From Hominimerdicola alba 8 (GTDB lineage: Bacteria; Bacillota; Clostridia; Oscillospirales; Ruminococcaceae): a DNA stretch of 35,929 nt. The stretch is from positions 1-35,929 of the forward strand of contig NZ_ADKM02000089.1 of NCBI RefSeq assembly GCF_000178155.2, written 5' to 3'. Below the pieces are notes generated by a model. The model had not been told where the DNA came from. It saw only the letters and a program-made list of their open reading frames with translations, and searched no databases. The number at the start of each line of letters is the position of its first letter. Position 1 is the first letter of the stretch. Positions 15,489-22,586 of the stretch are shown piece after piece. A program made the translations under genes and the position numbers.

Positions 15489-16214
15489 TCACATGTTGCC
15501 TGTCAGGTTCATTATGATCGCTATGGCGGCAAGCGGAGCTGTTTCACAGCGAAGTATCCTGCTTCCCATACCGATGACTTTCGCTCCGTTTGCGCGGCAT
15601 TTTTCGACCTCTTCTTCATCAAATCCGCCCTCACTGCCGATGAAAACACCGATATCGCCTGTATCAGCGGGTACTGTCTCCGAAAGTGGTGAGCCGCCCT
15701 TTTCGTAGCAGATAAGCCCCGTTTCGTGTCTGCCAAGACGCTTTGCGCATTCATCAAGTGATATCATCTCACCGACTTCGGGCACTATGCTCCTGCCGCA
15801 CTGTTTGGCAGCTTCCAAAGCTATCCGCGACAGCCTTTCGCGCTTTTTGCGGAAACTCTTCTCATCAGGGCGCGAAACGCACCTTGCTGTCAGCACAGGT
15901 ACTATCTCTGCCGCACCAAGTTCAACGCTCTTCTGCACTATGGTGTCCAGTTTATCACCCTTCGGCACAGCCTGATACAGGGTCAGGCGGGTCTTCGGCT
16001 CGCCCTGTCCCTCGCCCGATGACAGCACTGTAAGTGTACACTGCTCGTCTGAGATGGTATCTATCCTGCATATATAGTCCCTGCCCTCACAGCAGACTGT
16101 AAGTTCGTCACCCAGCCGCATTCGCAGACTTCTGCCTATATGTACAGCGTCAGCCCCGCGAATAAGGGCGGTGTGGTCGTTTATATCTTCTCGTTCAACG
16201 AAAAATCTGGGCAT
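15489..16214 (-). CDS. rsmE: 16S rRNA m3U1498 methyltransferase RsmE
   Basis: 241 residues, the usual length. It transfers a methyl group from SAM to N3 of U1498 of 16S rRNA in the 30S subunit. N-terminal PUA-like RNA-binding domain (MPRFFVE ... HIGRSLRMRLGDEL, 1-70), then a SPOUT (trefoil-knot) methyltransferase domain with YQAVPKGDKLD, QKSVELGAAEIVP, IGSEGGFDEEE and the knot motif MGSRILRCETAPLAA at the end. AGGAG lies about 9 bases ahead of the ATG. Often paired with prmA; prmA is not here. Confidence 0.95.
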   Translation of the reverse strand: MPRFFVEREDINDHTALIRGADAVHIGRSLRMRLGDELTVCCEGRDYICRIDTISDEQCTLTVLSSGEGQGEPKTRLTLYQAVPKGDKLDTIVQKSVELGAAEIVPVLTARCVSRPDEKSFRKKRERLSRIALEAAKQCGRSIVPEVGEMISLDECAKRLGRHETGLICYEKGGSPLSETVPADTGDIGVFIGSEGGFDEEEVEKCRANGAKVIGMGSRILRCETAPLAAIAIIMNLTGNM

Positions 16215-16301
16215 GATAACACTCTCCTGTCAAAAAAGTGGCAATATTTTGTAAAATTTCATAATCAAATCAATAGGTTTTCACACAACTAACACATTAA
16301 G

Positions 16302-16318
16302 CAAGTATATTATACTTG
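16302..16318. promoter_or_regulatory. Perfect 17-bp palindrome with embedded -10 boxes
   Basis: CAAGTATATTATACTTG: eight-base arms around a single T. On the minus strand it contains TATAAT (toward rsmE), on the plus strand TATACT (toward the putative RNA). The -35 regions are weak on both sides. It looks like an operator or a bidirectional, activator-dependent promoter. Confidence 0.4.
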
Positions 16319-16320
16319 TC

Positions 16321-16465
16321 GGAGAAAAACCGGCGATCATAATTCGGTATGTTGGCTTTTACCCCAAGCCTGCATATATAGTTGGCAGATTTATCTGTCA
16401 GCTTCTCCCCTATATCTTTTTTTGTTTGCACCCGCGTACCCCATGCGGGTGTTTTCTTTTGTTTT
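16321..16465 (+). ncRNA. Putative structured RNA with its own terminator
   Basis: No plus-strand gene occupies this 250-base gap, yet a plus-strand terminator closes it. A fold can be drawn by eye: outer stem GGAGAA (16321-16326) with TTCTCC (16403-16408), enclosing three hairpins: ACCG/CGGT (16329-16348), GGCTT/AAGCC (16354-16370) and GGCAGA/TCTGTC (16384-16399), then a U-run and the terminator. I do not recognise a known riboswitch class, and nothing downstream could be controlled in cis because the next gene is convergent. Independent small RNA is the best reading. Confidence 0.35.
16429..16465 (+). terminator. Plus-strand terminator
   Basis: CACCCGC (16429-16435) pairs with GCGGGTG (16445-16451), followed by TTTTCTTTTGTTTT. 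On the minus strand the same hairpin is followed by A-rich sequence, so it serves plus-strand transcription. Its U-tract overlaps the stop codon of the FkbM gene. Confidence 0.8.
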
Positions 16466-17525
16466 ATCTTATAGCTATCAGTTCTGTTTCCCAAGCGGGG
16501 TAGTAGCTTTGCTGGCGCATATAAAATTTATACCCGCCGCAGAGTTCTTCGATATACAGCGGTATATCGATATAGTCGTAGCAGCGGTGATACAGTGCAC
16601 AGCACAGCTTCGGCTGACAGCGCTTTATGGTCTTGGCAGAGCCTTTAAGTGCAGGGATATCCGCGCCCTCAACATCATACTTGATATAGGTGCAGTCTGC
16701 GCCGCTGAGTACGCTGTCAAGGCTTCTGGCGGCGGTGAGGACTTTTCCCTTTTCGCCCAGCCTTGCCTGTCTGCCGCTCCCGCCCTCAAAAGTCATCGTG
16801 CAGTCATGTGACCATGCGGCGGCATTGATGAACACAGTGTTGTCGATATCGATACAATTTTTTACACACTTCTGGAAATTGCGCTTCTCAGGTTCGAGGG
16901 CGTAAATTTTTTTGCACCCGCCTGCTGACGAAACGGTCTGCAATACGGTATCACCGTTATACGCACCGAGATCGCAGTAAACTTCGTCTTTGCCCAGCCC
17001 CAGCAGAGGTGACGGCTTTTCATCATCGGTGAAGATATCCCGCAGATAAGAAAGTCTGCCTGTTATCTTGTAGGCTGTCAGCCCGATGAACACCCGCTTT
17101 GACTGTTCATCGGCAAGGCTTTCATACACACACAGGGCACGCCCGCGAATGGCGAGAAAGTCCGCTTTCGAGAAAGCGATATCGCCCGCAACAGGCACAT
17201 CGGGTGCGAAGAGGGAGTGCTTGTTTTCTATGGCATCTATATGCGCCATAACATCGGGCAGTTCGGTACCGAAAGCGAGAAGTACAGTGATATCGCCCGA
17301 CTGTTCTTCCGCCTGCGCCAGTGAGAGCACTTTATACCCGCAGAAACTCTGCCCGCGCACAAAATCATCGCTGGCAAAAACACCGCTGACGGCTACTCCC
17401 CTGTCAGCGCACCATCTCAGCACCTTTTCGCCGCCGTTGCCCATGCCGTAAATATAGACAGACTTGCCGATGCGCTTTATCTCGTCCTCACAGGCGGGCA
17501 GTGCAGTCAGGTCATCAAATGTCAT
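16464..17525 (-). CDS. FkbM-family SAM-dependent methyltransferase
   Basis: 353 residues. ATG at 17525 has AAGGAGG 6 bases upstream; the longer ORF would begin at a TTG inside that site. The N-terminal 150 residues resemble a nucleotide-sugar/Rossmann-like region (SVYIYGMGNGGEKVLRWCAD, about 20-40) seen in some glycan-modifying methyltransferases. The C-terminal half is the FkbM methyltransferase: YCDLGAYNGDT, YALEPEKRN, YIKYDVEGADIPALKGS. Such enzymes O-methylate sugars or polyketides; the substrate here is unknown. It overlaps the CPCC gene by 11 bases, so the two are translationally coupled. Confidence 0.88.
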   Translation of the reverse strand: MTFDDLTALPACEDEIKRIGKSVYIYGMGNGGEKVLRWCADRGVAVSGVFASDDFVRGQSFCGYKVLSLAQAEEQSGDITVLLAFGTELPDVMAHIDAIENKHSLFAPDVPVAGDIAFSKADFLAIRGRALCVYESLADEQSKRVFIGLTAYKITGRLSYLRDIFTDDEKPSPLLGLGKDEVYCDLGAYNGDTVLQTVSSAGGCKKIYALEPEKRNFQKCVKNCIDIDNTVFINAAAWSHDCTMTFEGGSGRQARLGEKGKVLTAARSLDSVLSGADCTYIKYDVEGADIPALKGSAKTIKRCQPKLCCALYHRCYDYIDIPLYIEELCGGYKFYMRQQSYYPAWETELIAIR

Positions 17526-17907
17526 CGCCGCCCTCCTTTTCAAGCAGTAAAAGCATTAATCCGTTCAGCTTATCCATATAGCTTTTGCGGGCAGATGCGT
17601 AGTCTGCACGCTCATTTTCTGCGGCATCCGGTGAAGTCATGCGGTCGTTGCCGCTGTAATTATCTATTATCTCCCTAAGTGCCGAAGCATAGTCCTCAGC
17701 CAGCGCTTTTGCCCTGCCTGCGGTGCGGGCATTATTTTGCAGAAAATACTCTATCCTGCATTCATTCACACTCAGGTCATTGGCACCGCCTGCATAGTTA
17801 TGGTCTTTGCACTGCAAGCTGTCATTTTCCCACCTGCACACAGGGCAGATGTCGTAATCGCCTGCTTCTTCAAAAACTGTTTTGCCGCACACGGGACATT
17901 TCAGCAT
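17515..17907 (-). CDS. CPCC-family cysteine-rich protein
   Basis: 130 residues. GAGGTG precedes the ATG. Two CxxC knuckles, CPVCGKTVFEE at 4-14 and ICPVCRWENDS at about 20-30, then GGANDLSVNECR: the CPCC-family pattern, expected to bind a zinc ion. Role unknown. The start lies 25 bases after the terminator of the PH-like gene, with no room for a strong promoter, so expression may depend on read-through. It is coupled to the FkbM gene. Confidence 0.8.
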   Translation of the reverse strand: MLKCPVCGKTVFEEAGDYDICPVCRWENDSLQCKDHNYAGGANDLSVNECRIEYFLQNNARTAGRAKALAEDYASALREIIDNYSGNDRMTSPDAAENERADYASARKSYMDKLNGLMLLLLEKEGGDDI

Positions 17908-17931
17908 ATCTCACACCTCACATATATCTGC

Positions 17932-17962
17932 AAAAAACAAGGGCTGCCGCGCCGACAGCCCC
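17932..17962 (-). terminator. Terminator of the PH-like gene
   Basis: GGGCTGCCG/CGACAGCCC stem (17941-17961, one mismatch) and a minus-strand TTGTTTTTT run. Confidence 0.85.
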
Positions 17963-17975
17963 AAATGTCATCAAA

Positions 17976-18380
17976 TTATCCTTCGATCCCGTCATCATCG
18001 AGATCGCCCTGCGGTTCAAAACCGTTGTAAAAATCACGACCTCTGGTGCGGTATCTGTCGCGGTTCATATCTATATACTTATCCAGCAGCTTCATTACCT
18101 CTCTGGGATTTTTCACCGACTTTATCTCTTTTACAGGCGTATCGACATCACGCACGTTCATGACTATCGAGCCACAGCCGACTATACGGGCGCCCACAGT
18201 GAGCACCAGCTTTTTATCAAGCACCCTGTAAAGCTCCAGTTCGTCCTCCTGCACACTGAGAAAGCCTGAGCGGGTAATAAATTTTGACTCGGTCAGGTAA
18301 TATCTTGTAAAGGACAGCGGAAGTCCGAGAAATGTTCTTTTTTTATCAGTCCATACATAATCGAAAACGTCTTTTTTCAT
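17976..18380 (-). CDS. Bacterial PH-like domain protein
   Basis: 134 residues; GAGGTG about 9 bases before the ATG. Mostly one beta-rich domain of the bacterial PH type (bPH_2): FTRYYLTESKFITRSGFLSV, then EDELELYRVLDK and GCGSIVMNVRDVDTPVKEI, followed by the typical NPREVMKLLDKYID helix and a charged tail. The family pattern 'ESK.I.R.GFLS..EDE..LYRV.D' fits well. There is no membrane helix, so it is cytoplasmic. No function is known. Own consensus promoter and terminator, so a single-gene unit. Confidence 0.75.
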   Translation of the reverse strand: MKKDVFDYVWTDKKRTFLGLPLSFTRYYLTESKFITRSGFLSVQEDELELYRVLDKKLVLTVGARIVGCGSIVMNVRDVDTPVKEIKSVKNPREVMKLLDKYIDMNRDRYRTRGRDFYNGFEPQGDLDDDGIEG

Positions 18381-18414
18381 CAGGACGCACCTCGTTTCTT
18401 AACATTATATTTAC

Positions 18415-18443
18415 AATATACCACAATTGCAGGTTTTTGTCAA
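18415..18443 (-). promoter_or_regulatory. Promoter of the PH-like gene
   Basis: Minus strand TTGACA (18438-18443), 17 bases, TATATT (18415-18420), TGG just before the -10. Confidence 0.82.
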
Positions 18444-18473
18444 CAGTTTTATACAGAGTTATCAGAAAGTAAT

Positions 18474-19403
18474 TTACCCGCGCGACTCACGGTCATCGTA
18501 AACTACCCATTTGACCTTATCGGGTGCGACATCTGACAAGTACTCGCCAGGCACCGAGCATAGCAGCTGCCATTTTGAAACCGAGCCCGAACTGTTGTGA
18601 TCCTGCTGTTTTAGATAGAAAGTCAATGTACCGTTCTCTTTCACCGCCCGCAGGAATGTATAACTCTGGTCACTTGCCGACATGTCGCCGTAAAGGAAGA
18701 CGATATGGGTATTGAATCCGCCATCGTCATTATACCCCGACATTGACTGCCTGACTTCATCAAGCCCCAGACTGTCATGATAGAGGTCATAATAACTCTC
18801 AAAATCACCGAATGAAGAAAAATGCTTCTGATAGGGGAAAGTAACAGCGGCATCTGAAGAAACGCGGAAACACTGAAAATCAGCGGGGACATCTGTGAGA
18901 TCGTCATTACCTGCGGCGGGCATGCTGTTTATAAGCACATCACTAAGGTAATAATCGAGAGTATCACTCTCCTCATTCCTGACACAGCAGACCTCAACAG
19001 GGCTTATTATGCGCCCGTATGAAATCACCCGCCCGCTGTACTTCTTCTTCACCTGCACGACAGCAGTGCCGCCCGATGCGCTCTCGGTTATCTGCATCAC
19101 AGATTCATCGGTGCATATCGTTATCTCGCCTGTCGCATCAGCGGCTAGGTCGATAAGAAAATCACACCACTCGGCTGCACCTGTGCCGTTGTCGCCCATC
19201 ATGATACAGCCTTTTTCTGCTGCAAGTTCGGGCGTGATCTTTTCGCCTGCCCACTCATAGTAAAAACCTTCCGAAGGCGTATTTACCTCCTGCGAGATAG
19301 GCACCTGTTCCTGCTCCACAAGGTCTGACTGTTCTTCACCGCAGCCGAAAAGAAGAAGTGCGGCTGCCAACACAGTGCCCAGCAGCTTTTTTTTATTTTT
19401 CAT
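18474..19403 (-). CDS. Hypothetical lipoprotein
   Basis: 309 residues. ATG at 19403 (MKNKKKLLG) is used because GGGGGAG lies 8 bases upstream. Lysine-rich n-region, hydrophobic core and lipobox LLFGC give a lipoprotein signal; Cys about 21 would be lipidated and the protein held on the outer face of the membrane. The rest is polar and beta-rich, with no family I recognise. WAGEKITPELAAEKGCIMM and the paired KYSGRVISYGR and SGSVSKWQLLCSVPGEYL stretches are its most distinctive parts. Own promoter; no regular terminator seen. Confidence 0.8.
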   Translation of the reverse strand: MKNKKKLLGTVLAAALLLFGCGEEQSDLVEQEQVPISQEVNTPSEGFYYEWAGEKITPELAAEKGCIMMGDNGTGAAEWCDFLIDLAADATGEITICTDESVMQITESASGGTAVVQVKKKYSGRVISYGRIISPVEVCCVRNEESDTLDYYLSDVLINSMPAAGNDDLTDVPADFQCFRVSSDAAVTFPYQKHFSSFGDFESYYDLYHDSLGLDEVRQSMSGYNDDGGFNTHIVFLYGDMSASDQSYTFLRAVKENGTLTFYLKQQDHNSSGSVSKWQLLCSVPGEYLSDVAPDKVKWVVYDDRESRG

Positions 19404-19444
19404 ACGCACCACTCCCCCAAGAATAGACAATATGAACTATTCTA

Positions 19445-19473
19445 ATTATACCACCATTCCGTCAATTTGTTAA
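19445..19473 (-). promoter_or_regulatory. Promoter of the lipoprotein gene
   Basis: Minus strand TTAACA (19468-19473), 17 bases, perfect TATAAT (19445-19450), TGG before the -10. Confidence 0.75.
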
Positions 19474-19551
19474 TATGTGATTTTTCTCAAATATCATGTC
19501 GCCGTTTTGGGCATATTGACTGATAGTCAGTAATTTTTAGCGTCATTTCGG

Positions 19552-19597
19552 CAAAAAACAACTCTCTTCCGCAAAAGTTGTACGGAGAGAGTTGTTT
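19552..19597 (-). terminator. Terminator of the feo operon
   Basis: 15-bp stem with one bulged base (AAACAACTCTCT..CCG at 19556-19571 and its complement at 19583-19597), followed on the minus strand by six T. About 75 bases after the last feo gene. Confidence 0.9.
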
Positions 19598-19669
19598 AAT
19601 ATTTTCATATTATTCACATTCTATTTACACATATTTTGCATCATATTAACGTGATGTCCCATACGCTGT

Positions 19670-19804
19670 TCACTTTTTGCAGTTGGGACAGCTGCCTGTG
19701 CAGCAGCCGCAGTTACAGCTGCCTTTTTTCTTGACACAATGCACCACAGCACCGATGACTGCGGCAGTTATCAGAACTATCAATATGATATCGGCTGCAT
19801 TCAT
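19670..19804 (-). CDS. FeoB-associated Cys-rich membrane peptide (44 aa)
   Basis: Short gene starting in the base after the FeoB stop codon; GGAGGTG lies 6 bases before it, inside the end of feoB. MNAADIILIVLITAAVIGAV is a single transmembrane helix, followed by KKKGS and a Cys-rich tail CNCGCCTGSCPNC with six cysteines. This is the pattern of the FeoB-associated Cys-rich membrane protein family, found beside feoB in Firmicutes and thought to help ferrous iron transport. It would bind Fe or Zn on the cytoplasmic side. Same operon as the FeoA-FeoB gene. Confidence 0.88.
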   Translation of the reverse strand: MNAADIILIVLITAAVIGAVVHCVKKKGSCNCGCCTGSCPNCKK

Positions 19805-22156
19805 TCAGACACCTCCCATAAGCAACCCCACAAGGCGGACTATCAATGCTATGACCCAAGCCAGCGCGCACTGCCAGATGACCAGTGTCAGCGCCCATTT
19901 TTTGCCCAGTTCACGCTTTACGGCGGCTACAGCTGCAACGCATGGGGTATACAGCAAAGAGAAGACCAACAGGCTCGCCGCACCCAGCGTGGTCATGGCG
20001 GTGGTCACATCGCCTGTGAAAAGGACTTCCAGTGTGGACACCACGCTCTCTTTAGCCATGAAACCTGTCACCAGCGAGGTGACGATGCGCCAGTCGCCCA
20101 GACCCAGCGGCTTGAAGACAGGTGCTACCACACCCGAAAATGCGGCAAGTATGCTCTCTTCTGAGTTTTTGACCATGTGCAGGTTCATATCGAACTTCTG
20201 CAAGAACCAGACTGCAACAGTCGCGATAAGTATTACCGAGAACGCCCTCTGCAAGAAATCCTTAGCCTTGTCCCACAACAGCTGAAGAACGTTTTTTGCG
20301 GCAGGCAGACGGTAGTTTGGCAGTTCCATCACAAACGGGACGGCATCGCCCTTGAACACTGTCCCTTTATACAGGCATGCTGCAAATATCGCTGTGATGA
20401 TGCCAAGCAGATACAGTGCCACGACTATCGGGGTACTTTTGTCGGGGAAGAATGCTGCTGCGAAAAATGCGTAGATAGGCAGTTTCGCGGTACAGCTCAT
20501 GAACGGGGTGAGCAGTATGGTCATTTTGCGGTCGCGCTCACTGGGCAGTGTCCTCGTTGCCATGACTGCGGGGACGGTACAGCCGAAACCTATCAGCATC
20601 GGCACAATGCTCCTGCCCGAAAGACCTATCTTGCGCAGTGCCTTATCCATGAAGAACGCCACGCGGGCGATATAGCCGCTGTCTTCCAGCAGTGACAGGA
20701 AGAAGAACAGAGTCACTATTATCGGCAGGAAACTCAGCACACTGCCCACGCCAGCGAACACACCGTCCACCAGCAGGCTGTGTATCACTTCGTTGACCTC
20801 AGCCTCTTTCATTGCTTTATCCGCAAGGGCTATCAGCTTGTCGATACCTGTTTCGAGAAGACCCTGCAAGCCCGCGCCTATCACTCCGAAAGTCAGCCAG
20901 AATACCAGACCCATTATCAGCACGAACATCGGTATGGCAGTAAACTTGCCTGTCAGCAGTTTGTCTATCCTGCGGCTGCGGATATGCCCGATGCTCTCGC
21001 GGGGCTTTTTCACCGTTTCGCGGCAGACTTTCTGTATGAACGAAAAACGCATGTCCGCTATGGCGGCACTGCGGTCAAGACCGCGCTCCTTCTCCATTTG
21101 CAGGACGATATGCCCGACAGTTTCAAGTTCGTTTTCATCGAGTTCCAGCTGTTTCAGCACAAGTTCATCACCCTCGATGACCTTGTTTGCCGCAAAGCGG
21201 ACAGGCAGTCCCGCACGCTTTGCATGGTCTTCGATAAGATGGGCTATACCGTGTATACAGCGGTGTACCGCGCCGCCGCAGTCGTTCTCGTCACAAAAGT
21301 CCTGACGCATGGGCTCTTCCTGATAGCGTGCGACATGTTCGGCATGGTCGATAAGTTCGTCAACGCCCGAATTTTTTGCCGCTGAGATAGGCACCACAGG
21401 CACGCCCAGCATAGCTTCCATCTCGTTTATATCCACACTTCCGCCGTTGGCAGTCACCTCGTCCATCATATTCAGCGCCACGACCATCGGCACACCCATT
21501 TCGAGAAGCTGCATGGTGAGGTACAGATTTCGCTCGATATTCGTGGCATCAACGATATTTATGATGCCGCGCGGCTTTTCATCAAGCACGAAACTTCGGC
21601 TGACCACCTCTTCACTGCTGTAAGGCGACATGGAGTATATGCCCGGCAGATCGGTGACAAGTGTGTTCGGGTGACCCTTTATCGGACCGTCCTTGCGGTC
21701 TACAGTGACACCCGGAAAATTGCCCACATGCTGATTTGAACCCGTCAGGCGGTTGAACAGCGTTGTCTTGCCGCTGTTCTGATTGCCGACCAGCGCAAAA
21801 GTCAGCTTGGTGTCATCGGGTAGCGGCTCGTTCTTTTCGGGGTGGGCTTCATGATAGCGGCCGCCCTCACCCAGACCGGGATGTTCGCGGTGCTTACGGT
21901 GCGGCTCTTCCACCTCAGCCGCAATGTCTTTATCAAGTTCCGTCACCTTTATCTGCGCGGCATCAGCCAGCCGCAGGCTCAGCGAATAGCCGTGTATCAG
22001 CAGTTCCATCGGGTCGCCCAGCGGCGCATATTTCAGCACCTTTACCTCAGCACCGGGTATCACGCCCATGTCGAGGAAGTGCTGACGCAGTGCGCCCTCG
22101 CCCCCGACCTCTGTTATGACGGCACTGCCGCCTATTTTCAGTTCCTTCAATGTCAT
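19805..22156 (-). CDS. feoB: FeoA-FeoB fusion, ferrous iron transporter
   Basis: 783 residues, longer than FeoB alone because residues 1-75 are a FeoA (SH3-like) domain (LRQHFLDMGVIPGAEVKVL). A His-rich linker follows (HRKHREHPGLGEGGRYHEAH, about 86-105). The G domain has G1 GNQNSGKT (124-131), G3 DLPG and G4 NMMD; then a helical insert, and the membrane part with two Gate motifs (GFGCTVPAVMATRTL and YTPCVAAVAAVKRELG) in about eight helices. It moves Fe2+ inward across the cytoplasmic membrane, gated by GTP. In most species FeoA is separate. The His-rich linker may hold metal. Regulated by the palindrome at 22235-22258. Confidence 0.95.
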   Translation of the reverse strand: MTLKELKIGGSAVITEVGGEGALRQHFLDMGVIPGAEVKVLKYAPLGDPMELLIHGYSLSLRLADAAQIKVTELDKDIAAEVEEPHRKHREHPGLGEGGRYHEAHPEKNEPLPDDTKLTFALVGNQNSGKTTLFNRLTGSNQHVGNFPGVTVDRKDGPIKGHPNTLVTDLPGIYSMSPYSSEEVVSRSFVLDEKPRGIINIVDATNIERNLYLTMQLLEMGVPMVVALNMMDEVTANGGSVDINEMEAMLGVPVVPISAAKNSGVDELIDHAEHVARYQEEPMRQDFCDENDCGGAVHRCIHGIAHLIEDHAKRAGLPVRFAANKVIEGDELVLKQLELDENELETVGHIVLQMEKERGLDRSAAIADMRFSFIQKVCRETVKKPRESIGHIRSRRIDKLLTGKFTAIPMFVLIMGLVFWLTFGVIGAGLQGLLETGIDKLIALADKAMKEAEVNEVIHSLLVDGVFAGVGSVLSFLPIIVTLFFFLSLLEDSGYIARVAFFMDKALRKIGLSGRSIVPMLIGFGCTVPAVMATRTLPSERDRKMTILLTPFMSCTAKLPIYAFFAAAFFPDKSTPIVVALYLLGIITAIFAACLYKGTVFKGDAVPFVMELPNYRLPAAKNVLQLLWDKAKDFLQRAFSVILIATVAVWFLQKFDMNLHMVKNSEESILAAFSGVVAPVFKPLGLGDWRIVTSLVTGFMAKESVVSTLEVLFTGDVTTAMTTLGAASLLVFSLLYTPCVAAVAAVKRELGKKWALTLVIWQCALAWVIALIVRLVGLLMGGV

Positions 22157-22234
22157 TTCTGTTTACCTTCCTTACCTTTCTGTCACCAGTATATTCGGGA
22201 CAGGCTATGGTTTATGCGGGATCTCACCGCGTTT

Positions 22235-22258
22235 AAGTTAGTTCACCAAAACTAACTT
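22235..22258. promoter_or_regulatory. Palindromic operator of the feo operon (metalloregulator site)
   Basis: Perfect 9-bp inverted repeat AAGTTAGTT (22235-22243) and AACTAACTT (22250-22258) with a 6-base spacer, directly downstream of the -10 box, covering the likely transcription start. The TTAG..CTAA core resembles DtxR/IdeR-type iron boxes more than Fur boxes. A repressor bound here would block feo when iron is plentiful. The regulator is not in the window. Confidence 0.75.
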
Positions 22259-22259
22259 T

Positions 22260-22288
22260 ATTATAGCATACAGTCAGTCGATTTGCAA
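22260..22288 (-). promoter_or_regulatory. Promoter of the feo operon
   Basis: Minus strand TTGCAA (22283-22288), 17 bases, perfect TATAAT (22260-22265), with TGC before the -10. Confidence 0.85.
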
Positions 22289-22499
22289 GGGGCTTTACAA
22301 AAGTTTAGTCTTTATTAACATTTTTGACCTCAGCTAACATTGGTATGAAATAATTTACATATTCCATCTTCTTTTTGCATGCCGATTATATGCCATTTTC
22401 TGTTAGAAAGTCGGGCTGTAAGTTCACAAAAAGTCCAAAAATACGCATTTATCATAACATTATTCCTAACAGTCATATTCTTATTGTTGAGTATTCATA

Positions 22500-22528
22500 T
22501 TGACGAAAAAACATCAAAGTGTTAAAAT
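22500..22528 (+). promoter_or_regulatory. Promoter of the five-gene acyl-transfer operon
   Basis: TTGACG (22500-22505), 17 bases, TAAAAT (22523-22528), divergent from the feo promoter by about 210 bases. No second copy of the feo palindrome is seen near it. The stretch 22290-22499 is AT-rich; a distant pair CTGTTAG (22400-22406) / CTAACAG (22466-22472) is the only dyad noticed. Confidence 0.75.
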
Positions 22529-22586
22529 AATATAAGATAAGGTATATTTGTATATTGTAGAGTATTTTACAGGAGAGCGAACAGAA

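Noticed and set aside
16297-16494. 65-residue minus-strand ORF between rsmE and the FkbM gene
   Set aside because: No ribosome binding site, and it crosses the plus-strand terminator hairpin and the stop codon of the FkbM gene. The RNA structure explains the region better.
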